A stretch of DNA of 30,086 nucleotides from JBBPYR01 sp038199755 (lineage in GTDB: Bacteria > Chloroflexota > Ktedonobacteria > Ktedonobacterales > Ktedonobacteraceae), in assembly GCA_038199755.1 (NCBI GenBank), contig JBBPYR010000106.1, positions 1 to 30,086 of the forward strand, in the 5' to 3' direction. Below the pieces are notes generated by a model. That model did no database searches, was not told the DNA's origin, and saw only the letters and a list, made by a program, of their open reading frames with translations. Within the stretch, counting starts at the first letter, position 1, and every line of letters begins with the position of its first letter. Positions 24,088 through 30,086 of the stretch are shown piece by piece. A program made the position numbers and the translations under genes.

Positions 24088-25581
24088 ATGATGCCCTCTA
24101 ACGAACAGCATGCACACCACAACCAAAGCCCAGAACTCACGCTTGACCACGAAACCTTTCGCCGCCTGGGATACCGCGCCGTTGATCTCGCCGCTAACTA
24201 TCTCGCAGAAACGCGCTCACGCCCGGTCTTTCACGCCATGTCGCCAGCCGAACGGCAAGCATTGTTAGAACAAGTCTTGCCACGGGAAGAGGAAAATCCG
24301 TCAGCCATCGTTGATTTTTTTCAGCAAAATATTCTTTCACATCCCATGGGCAACGGCCATCCGCGTTTCTTTGGCTGGGTCAATTCGCCACCATCACATA
24401 TGGGCATTCTGGCAGAACTCCTGGCAGCGACGATGGACCCTAGTTGCGCGGGTGGCGACCATGCAGCGGTCTATCTGGAGCGTTGCGTCACACGCTGGCT
24501 TTTGGAATTGGTGGGCTTCCCGCTTGAAGGCAGCATGGGTTTGCTTGTTAGTGGCGGTTCAATGGCTAACCTCACTTGTCTCGCGGCTGCACGTTATTGG
24601 GCATGCCAATCACTAGGCTGGAATGTGCGTGAAGAGGGCCTCTTTCAACATTCACCTCTGATCCTCTATCTCTCGGAGGAGGGACATAGCTGTATCCGCA
24701 AAGCAGCGGAACTGCTGGGCCTTGGCTCGGCAAACCTCCACCTTGTTCCGATGCACAGCGATTTGACGATGGACATTGAGGCGTTACATAGTACCATCGC
24801 CGCTGATCGTGTCGCGGGTAAGCAGCCATTCTGCGTCGTCGCAAGCGCGGGTACCGTGAACACTGGGGCAATTGACCCTATTGACGCGATGGCTGATATA
24901 TGTGAACAAGAAAATCTGTGGCTGCATGTTGATGGTGCGTATGGTGCCGTGGGTATACTGGACAAGCGGGTAGCGGAACGCTATCGTGGCATGGAGCGGG
25001 CACACTCGCTCGCCCTCGACCCGCATAAATGGCTCTCGATACCGTATGAGTGTGGCTGTGCGATTGTACGCGATGCCGCCAACCTGCGCAGCACCTTCAG
25101 CCTGGTCCCACCCTACATTCAGACAGAAGAAGGGAAGGGCTTCGGTGGCTTGCCCTGGTTTTCCGAATATGGTTTCCAACAAACACGCGGCTTCCGCGCC
25201 CTCAAACTGTGGATGACGCTAAAACACGCGGGCCGTTCAGGGCTAGAGAGCCTTGTCTCACGCCACAATGACCTAGCCCACTATCTCGCGGAATTGGTCG
25301 ATGCAGCACCAGATATGGAGCGCATGGCCCCCGTCACGCTCTCGATTGTCTGCTTCCGCTACGTTCCCTCAAACCTACAAGGAGACGAAGCCCAGCTTGA
25401 CGCGCTCAACAAACAGATTATGCAAGAGATACAAGCGGGAGGAGAAGCCTTTGTCACCAGCACCATCCTACAAGGTCACTTTGTCTTACGAGCCTGCATC
25501 CTGCACTACGACACAACAGAGGAAGACCTAGTAGCATTGCTCACAATCGTCCGTAAAATAGGAGCCAAACCTCATCAGTAG
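24088..25581 (+). CDS. PLP-dependent group II amino acid decarboxylase
   Basis: This protein of about 497 residues belongs to the group II decarboxylases (aromatic L-amino acid, glutamate and related). Seen are HPRFFGWVNS near residues 89-98, VSGGSMANLTCLAAAR near 154-169, the cofactor-contacting ASAGTVNTGAID, HVDGAYG and the Schiff-base lysine in LALDPHKWLS (about K314). These suggest an active enzyme releasing CO2 from an amino acid; tryptophan, tyrosine or DOPA are typical substrates, but the sequence does not say which. The frame opens at GTG 24028; the ATG at 24088 (or 24091) after AGGAGA is preferred. It is divergent from the SDR operon. A His-rich start (QHAHHNQ) is of unknown meaning. 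Confidence 0.87.
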   Translation: MMPSNEQHAHHNQSPELTLDHETFRRLGYRAVDLAANYLAETRSRPVFHAMSPAERQALLEQVLPREEENPSAIVDFFQQNILSHPMGNGHPRFFGWVNSPPSHMGILAELLAATMDPSCAGGDHAAVYLERCVTRWLLELVGFPLEGSMGLLVSGGSMANLTCLAAARYWACQSLGWNVREEGLFQHSPLILYLSEEGHSCIRKAAELLGLGSANLHLVPMHSDLTMDIEALHSTIAADRVAGKQPFCVVASAGTVNTGAIDPIDAMADICEQENLWLHVDGAYGAVGILDKRVAERYRGMERAHSLALDPHKWLSIPYECGCAIVRDAANLRSTFSLVPPYIQTEEGKGFGGLPWFSEYGFQQTRGFRALKLWMTLKHAGRSGLESLVSRHNDLAHYLAELVDAAPDMERMAPVTLSIVCFRYVPSNLQGDEAQLDALNKQIMQEIQAGGEAFVTSTILQGHFVLRACILHYDTTEEDLVALLTIVRKIGAKPHQ

Positions 25582-25582
25582 G

Positions 25583-25645
25583 AGTGGGAGTGGCGAACGG
25601 GGCGGGGGTTGGGACCTTTAGGTCGCCCGTACCGGGAATACCTAT
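25583..25645 (+). repeat. Partial copy of the fold-back element core
   Basis: This GC-rich stretch matches the complement of the right arm of the 4949-5284 element: both contain GGGACC, GGTCGCCCGT, CCGG and AATA in the same order and spacing, with only scattered changes. The terminal inverted ends are not present here. It fills the 88-base gap before the phosphotransferase gene, so it could influence that gene's transcript. Confidence 0.6.
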
Positions 25646-25669
25646 GAAGCGGGAAAGGAGCATCACATT

Positions 25670-26713
25670 ATGACAGACATTCCAGCGAGCAGCCATATTA
25701 TTGATGACCTCATTCATCAGTGGGAGACGCCATTCGTAGAGCAGGCCGTTTTTGGCACGGGTAATGGGCAAGAAATTGCTCAATATCTCAACACATTTTG
25801 CGAGCAAACACTTCACAGCAATATCGCGGAATATCTTTTTTACGAATCGAGCCAGGGAGCGGTGTGCGGTGTACAACTTGCCGATGGCAGGCTTATCGTA
25901 ATCAAAGCGCATCAACCGCAGCGAGATATCCTGTTTTTACAAGCAGTCTATCGTGTGCAACGTTACCTTGCCGAGCAGGGTTATCCCTGTCCGCTACCGT
26001 TTGTCGGACCCACACCACTCGTGCATGGACATGCAATTGTCGAGACGCTTATCGACGAGGGCGTTTATATGGATGCTCACATTCCGGCGATACGGCGTAG
26101 CATGGCTCAACACCTCGCATGGCTAGCCACGTTCACACCTGCACTCAAAGATATCCCCGGCCTGTCATCGACCGCCATCGCACGTCAGTTACCGCCAGAT
26201 GTTCTCTGGCCGACACCACACAGCAAAATTTTTGACTTTGAGGCAACAGCACATGGGGCAGAATGGATTGACCAGATCGCACGCGAAGCCAAACACATCC
26301 TTGCCCAAGGCGGAGGAGAGCAAGTTATTATTGGGCATACCGATTGGAGCGTCAAACACTTCCGCTTTCTACATGGCAAGGTAAACGTTATTTACGATTG
26401 GGATAGCCTGGCTCTTGATCGCGAAACGCTTATCGTCGCAGGTGCTGCGATTGGCTTTACTATGACATGGCACCTGAACGTTCGCCTGACCCCCACACCA
26501 GAGGAGGCACGCGCATTCATCGCGGACTATGAAGTGGCAAGAGGAAGGAGATTCACCCAAGATGAGCGGCGTACCATCAATGCCGCAGCCACCTATGGGC
26601 TAGCCTATGGCGCACGATGCTATCATTGCCTCCAACGCGACCCCTCTGCCATAGCAGCAGGAACCGCGCTAGAGGCATTGACTCAATACAAAGGTGAGTT
26701 TCTTGGCTTGTAA
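25670..26713 (+). CDS. Aminoglycoside phosphotransferase-family kinase-like protein
   Basis: This 347-residue protein has the kinase-like fold of aminoglycoside phosphotransferases and choline or homoserine kinases. RLIVIKAH near residues 76-83 could hold the ATP-binding lysine. The catalytic loop is HTDWSVKH (H223, D225); the usual family pattern is HxDxxxxN, but here the asparagine position is histidine (H230). The metal-binding DWD follows (D243, D245). ATG 25670 has AAAGGAG nine bases upstream. With a core catalytic Asp and metal Asp it may be active, but the substitution makes this uncertain. The substrate is unknown, and resistance should not be assumed from family membership. Confidence 0.75.
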   Translation: MTDIPASSHIIDDLIHQWETPFVEQAVFGTGNGQEIAQYLNTFCEQTLHSNIAEYLFYESSQGAVCGVQLADGRLIVIKAHQPQRDILFLQAVYRVQRYLAEQGYPCPLPFVGPTPLVHGHAIVETLIDEGVYMDAHIPAIRRSMAQHLAWLATFTPALKDIPGLSSTAIARQLPPDVLWPTPHSKIFDFEATAHGAEWIDQIAREAKHILAQGGGEQVIIGHTDWSVKHFRFLHGKVNVIYDWDSLALDRETLIVAGAAIGFTMTWHLNVRLTPTPEEARAFIADYEVARGRRFTQDERRTINAAATYGLAYGARCYHCLQRDPSAIAAGTALEALTQYKGEFLGL

Positions 26714-26776
26714 GCAGTCGAACAGTGTGATCAGTCTCGCGACGAGGTCGTTACTGCTCGGCTCACTACACGCTAG

Positions 26777-27187
26777 CTATTTCTTTGTCTCCCCTGGTTC
26801 GAAGTTCAGGGCAACCGAGTTGATGCAAAAGCGTTGGCCAGTGGTCTCGCGAGGACCATCATCGAAGACGTGCCCCAGGTGTGCGCCACAGTTCTTGCAG
26901 GTCACCTCGGTTCGTTTCATGAACAGCGAACGATCCTCGTGCAATTCAACGTGCTCCAAATTTACAGGTTGGTCAAAGCTCGGCCAACCACTGCCTGACT
27001 CGAACTTCGCATCTGAAGAGAACAACGGCTGCCCACAGGCGACACACTCGTACATGCCCTTGGCATGGTTATGATAGAGTGCGCCCGTAAAGGGACGCTC
27101 TGTGCCCTTCAAACGACACACTTGATATTGCTCAGGAGTCAGTTTATCTTTCCAATAGGACTCTGGTTGTTGTTTAAGATCGCTCAT
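26777..27187 (-). CDS. msrB: Peptide methionine (R)-S-oxide reductase MsrB
   Basis: This 136-residue enzyme repairs the R form of methionine sulfoxide in proteins. The zinc site is complete: C48 and C51 (ECVACG), C97 and C100 (CKNCGAHLGHVF). The catalytic cysteine is C121 in GQRFCINSVAL. Other family marks are GTERPFTG and ESGSGWPSF. ATG 27187 after AGAAGG gives the usual length and is preferred over the GTG at 27208. It is convergent with the phosphotransferase gene and stands alone. The matching MsrA is not in the window. It is cytoplasmic since no signal peptide is seen. A resolving cysteine other than the zinc ligands is not evident beyond C24. Confidence 0.95.
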   Translation of the reverse strand: MSDLKQQPESYWKDKLTPEQYQVCRLKGTERPFTGALYHNHAKGMYECVACGQPLFSSDAKFESGSGWPSFDQPVNLEHVELHEDRSLFMKRTEVTCKNCGAHLGHVFDDGPRETTGQRFCINSVALNFEPGETKK

Positions 27188-27249
27188 GAAACCTTCTTTC
27201 TTTATCACTTCACAGCTGAATTAAAACACTGCTGACCAGCAAACACATA

Positions 27250-27804
27250 CTAGGAATAAGGAGGCGGCGGTGTGTCATTCTGTGGATAGGATGTATAGGG
27301 ATATTGGCCCTGCCCCTGTGGCGGTGAGCCATATGGAGGCTGATTGACATTCGGATACTGCCCAGGATATTGATTGGGCTGCTCGGGATACTGTGGGTAC
27401 TGTGGTGGTTGTTGCGGATATGGTGGGTATTGCGGCTGTTGCGGATACTGCTGATACGGTGGCATCCCACCCTGCATCGCCATGGCGGAAGGCGCAGGAG
27501 TCTCTGGCCCTGCAAAGATGTAGACGAGCAGAGTAATGCCCGAAAAGAGCAGTAAACAGATGAACCAGCCCCAACGCTGCAACTGAGCCGTCTTCACCAA
27601 AGCCCCAACCCAGGCAATCAACATGGGAACACCAGCAACAAACATCATAAACGTGGCAATACCAAAGAGTGCGGGGTTACCGATTGTTGCTGAGCCATCG
27701 GCAGCCGTGGTGCTACCAACAAAACTAACGCCTAATAAGATGCCGCTCACAATAAAAAGGCCAAAACCGATTAAGTAGAGGGTTCTTGTAAGAGATTTTG
27801 CCAT
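27250..27804 (-). CDS. Small membrane protein with Pro/Tyr/Gln-rich C-terminal tail
   Basis: I do not recognise a named family. This 184-residue protein has three hydrophobic segments, about residues 9-28, 44-70 and 78-98, then a tail of about 85 residues that is almost only proline, tyrosine, glutamine and glycine. The tail is made of short irregular repeats such as PYPQQP and QYPQYPEQP and ends NDTPPPPYS. Such tails are common on bacterial membrane proteins and may bind proteins or the cell envelope; here it should face one side of the membrane, probably the cytoplasm or surface depending on topology. GGGGAGG precedes the ATG. Neighbouring genes give no clear functional link. Confidence 0.75.
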   Translation of the reverse strand: MAKSLTRTLYLIGFGLFIVSGILLGVSFVGSTTAADGSATIGNPALFGIATFMMFVAGVPMLIAWVGALVKTAQLQRWGWFICLLLFSGITLLVYIFAGPETPAPSAMAMQGGMPPYQQYPQQPQYPPYPQQPPQYPQYPEQPNQYPGQYPNVNQPPYGSPPQGQGQYPYTSYPQNDTPPPPYS

Positions 27805-27958
27805 AAATGCCTCCCCTAATGTAATACCAGAACATCATAATAGCACAAACATGAAAAGCGAAAGATATCGCAGCTAAAAGCACATCTATGCGTAGCAATG
27901 CACATCTCACACTACCTATAGAGGTTGAACGCAATAAAGGCATATAAGTACAATCACA

Positions 27959-29638
27959 CTACAATAAGCGTAACACCGTCTCATATAACAACTGTGGTAG
28001 TAGTCCAAACGAATAAGACGTTGCAAGACCTTCATCACGCTGATGTACACCGCGACCATATGGCCCAAAGTTGACGACAGGAATGTTCAGTTGCTGAATC
28101 GCCTCTAGCGGCAAGTAATAACTACCCGGCCTCTTCATTATATCACTACCCTGTTCATACCAAACGGGCATGTTCGCCTTGAGCGCAAGCAGGTCTACCC
28201 CTGCATCGAGCCGTAGATAGCTCATGTCAGAAAGGTATGGATAATATTCGCGCAGCTTGAGTTGTGCTTCGGGATGTGCCTGCGCCACCGCCAGAACAGC
28301 ATCATGCAACGCACCAGGAACCGCCTCCGCATGGGGATAATAGGGAGGTGCATAATAGAGCACAACCGCTGGTCCGCGCTTGCCACTGATTGCCCACAAG
28401 CGACGAACACCGTACAAACTGCGCTCTCGTTTGTCGAGTGTCGCAGGCCAGCGTTGCCACTCCTGCTCCAATTCAGCCTCAACACGTTCGCGCCCAAGTC
28501 GCTGCACCACCTCCTCGTATATCTCGGCGTAGGTAAATACCTGCCCCGAACGCGCTTGCATCTCAGTGTGCATTGCATCCTGGCTCGCCTCTAACCAACG
28601 CCGCTCGGTCTCATCAAGCTTCGCTAACAAACTTGCTAGAACACCTTCCGCACGACTCTTCAGACGTACTAATAATGTTTGTGGGTCAGTACTAAAGGTT
28701 AACACATTGAGATAGAAATAGGCCATAAACGGCAACTGCACATCATAGTGACTTTTAAGGTCCGTTGCATGCAGTGTCACTGGCGGCGAGGTGATCTCCC
28801 CACGAGCACGATCACACAGGTCATCGTTCATGCTCACATCGCGAATCAGTTCTGCCATCAGCAGATTCGCGTCGACCCCTTTGAAGGGGTCGCCGACATG
28901 TGACTCGCGTCCAACACATAGATAGCTGGGCAGCAACTTCCCCACCGTTCCCGTATAGACATAATGATGTGGGTCGCCCGCATACAGAGCCGTTGTATAA
29001 TCGGTATTGACCGCACCCACAAAATCTAATTGATACTGGTCTTGTAAACGGCGCAAAAAGCGTACCGCCTGCAAGACGCCCGCCGACTCGTTCTCCTCAT
29101 CGGGGGTCGCCAACAACAGCACTGAGAGCGGCAACACAGACGCACGAGCCAATTGCGCCAGCCGCCGCATCACCGCAATGTTTGCCGCCACGCCACTTTT
29201 CATATCAGCGACACCCCGCCCATACAGCCAATCAGCAGCATCGGCTAACACAACATCTTCTGCTAAGAACTGTTGCTGTTTAGCGGTCAATGCCAGCGGG
29301 TCAAGGGCGAACTCCTCCAGTGGACCATAATCTTTGGTATCGACGGTATCAATATGCCCCAGCAATATCACCATCTTACTGCTGTTCCCACGCAAAAAGG
29401 CATACGCATTTTGCCGCTGATAGGGGTCATCTTCTAGCGCGTCCAAGCCATAAGCGGTATACACACTAGCCAACCCGCCATCACACAACAGGCGCAACAC
29501 CTCCTCGGCCACACGGTTCTCTTGCTGGCTGGGACTCACGCTGCGAATAGCCACCAAGCGGAGGGTGTAATCTTTGACCTCTTCATACCAATCGTTGTTC
29601 TGTCCTGAATCTTGTAACACCTTTAAATCTCTTTCCAT
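27959..29638 (-). CDS. M20-family metallopeptidase, RocB-like
   Basis: This protein of about 559 residues resembles RocB of Bacillus subtilis (566 residues), an M20/M25/M40-type peptidase linked to arginine use. Metal and catalytic positions are visible: LLGHIDTVDTKDYG (His, Asp), YGRGVADMKSG (Asp), and ATPDEENESAG (Glu pair), with a late histidine in GRGVHQRDEG. The frame extends to a TTG at 29734, but the ATG at 29638 (residues MERDLKVLQDSG) fits the family start; its Shine-Dalgarno is weak (GAGAGA). It has no rocA, rocD, rocF or transporter beside it, so a role in arginine breakdown is not supported by context. It is divergent from a GNAT gene. Confidence 0.82.
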   Translation of the reverse strand: MERDLKVLQDSGQNNDWYEEVKDYTLRLVAIRSVSPSQQENRVAEEVLRLLCDGGLASVYTAYGLDALEDDPYQRQNAYAFLRGNSSKMVILLGHIDTVDTKDYGPLEEFALDPLALTAKQQQFLAEDVVLADAADWLYGRGVADMKSGVAANIAVMRRLAQLARASVLPLSVLLLATPDEENESAGVLQAVRFLRRLQDQYQLDFVGAVNTDYTTALYAGDPHHYVYTGTVGKLLPSYLCVGRESHVGDPFKGVDANLLMAELIRDVSMNDDLCDRARGEITSPPVTLHATDLKSHYDVQLPFMAYFYLNVLTFSTDPQTLLVRLKSRAEGVLASLLAKLDETERRWLEASQDAMHTEMQARSGQVFTYAEIYEEVVQRLGRERVEAELEQEWQRWPATLDKRERSLYGVRRLWAISGKRGPAVVLYYAPPYYPHAEAVPGALHDAVLAVAQAHPEAQLKLREYYPYLSDMSYLRLDAGVDLLALKANMPVWYEQGSDIMKRPGSYYLPLEAIQQLNIPVVNFGPYGRGVHQRDEGLATSYSFGLLPQLLYETVLRLL

Positions 29639-29720
29639 ACAATTTTCGCGTCTCTCACAGAGTTGGTGTTCTACATGATAACCTAATATCATAACTCTTA
29701 GCCATCTAGAAGGGGAAAGA
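29639..29720. promoter_or_regulatory. Divergent promoter region of the RocB-like and GNAT genes
   Basis: The dyad ATGATA-ACCTAA-TATCAT at 29675-29692 lies midway between the two start codons. Plus-strand TTGGTG (29663-29668) and TATCAT (29687-29692) are 18 bases apart and could form the GNAT promoter; minus-strand TATGAT overlaps the same place. A shared operator is possible. Assignments rest on weak consensus. Confidence 0.35.
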
Positions 29721-30086
29721 ATGCCAACAGTCAAAATATTACTTCATCAAGAGCAACCAATCCACCCTCAAGCAGTACGAGCACTTTATACAGCTATGAA
29801 TTGGTGGCCAGAGCGTACAGAAGAACAAATCGCCCAAATCCTCACCACCCATATAGCAATAGGAGCATGGGATAAAAAGCGACTTATCGGTTTTGCCCGT
29901 ATAATCTCTGATCACTGCTTTCACGCGTATATTGAAGATGTGATGATTCATCCTGCTTATCAAAGGCAAAGCATCGGCAAACGCCTAATTTCACGGCTAC
30001 TAGAAGCAATTGCCCATATCGAAACTGTCACGTTGTTCTGCGAAGTCGACCTCATACCCTTTTATGAAAAGCTCGACTTTCGCGCC
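29721..30086 (+). CDS. GNAT-family N-acetyltransferase, cut by the window edge
   Basis: The ATG at 29721, preceded by AAGGGGA, opens a frame that runs off the right edge after 122 codons. The protein resembles GNAT acetyltransferases, which move an acetyl group from acetyl-CoA to an amine. The acetyl-CoA binding loop is seen in HPAYQRQSIGKRLISRLLEA, preceded by the strand AYIEDVMI; GAWDKKRLIGFARII is the usual early beta-hairpin. The ending FYEKLDFRA matches the late GNAT motif FYEKxGF, so little is likely missing. The substrate is unknown. It is divergent from the RocB-like gene. Confidence 0.85.
   Translation, partial: MPTVKILLHQEQPIHPQAVRALYTAMNWWPERTEEQIAQILTTHIAIGAWDKKRLIGFARIISDHCFHAYIEDVMIHPAYQRQSIGKRLISRLLEAIAHIETVTLFCEVDLIPFYEKLDFRA

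Noticed and set aside
25670..26713. Calling the phosphotransferase an antibiotic resistance gene
   Set aside because: The fold is shared with many other small-molecule kinases and the catalytic loop is atypical.
26801..26826. A tRNA-like GGTTCGAA stretch
   Set aside because: It falls inside msrB coding sequence and no cloverleaf can be formed around it.
27250..27500. Short repeats that could suggest a CRISPR array
   Set aside because: The units are irregular, very short and encode the Pro/Tyr/Gln tail of a membrane protein; no spacers of even length are present.

Overview
The window looks like a chromosomal segment of a bacterium from the phylum Chloroflexota, most likely class Ktedonobacteria (filamentous soil bacteria). 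This is inferred from gene content: a large ATPase-TPR-LuxR regulator, frequent GTG starts, a family B DNA polymerase, a complete urease operon and small secondary-metabolism-like genes. No rRNA or tRNA gene is visible to confirm it. About 26 genes were recognised, one of them a pseudogene and one cut by the right edge.

Layout. 1-2512: a proofreading family B DNA polymerase on the minus strand. 2710-4312: a translationally coupled minus-strand operon of a molybdopterin oxidoreductase, a flavin reductase and a small zinc-ribbon protein. 4467-5284: a 5'-truncated short-chain dehydrogenase pseudogene beside a 336-base fold-back repeat element. 5382-7709: a quinone-stress operon like mhqR-mhqO-mhqD (MarR repressor, ring-cleaving dioxygenase, carboxylesterase), with a promoter and overlapping palindromic operator. 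7773-12624: urease operon ureF-ureD-ureA-ureB-ureC-ureG with no ureE; UreG carries a His-rich tail. 12911-15457: a large LuxR-family ATPase regulator. 15625-20319: a three-gene cassette of an alpha-oxoamine synthase, an FAD oxidoreductase and an acyl-CoA ligase, which may make an aminoketone-type lipid or signal. 20439-23913 (minus strand): SDR, YhdH/AcuI-type reductase and a second acyl-CoA ligase, a probable acyl-CoA operon. 24088-25581: a PLP amino acid decarboxylase. 25670-30086: a phosphotransferase, MsrB, a small Pro/Tyr/Gln-rich membrane protein, a RocB-like peptidase and the start of a GNAT acetyltransferase.

The most striking structure not explained by genes is a set of four long, mismatch-free inverted repeats at transcription-unit ends (1-34, 7701-7768, 12645-12696, 20310-20378), with arms of 17 to 31 bases and little or no loop. 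Two run into the last codons of the upstream gene. A second is the fold-back element at 4949-5284, whose core recurs at 25583-25645. The best candidate for an undescribed biological system is the 15625-20319 cassette, possibly controlled by the regulator just upstream.
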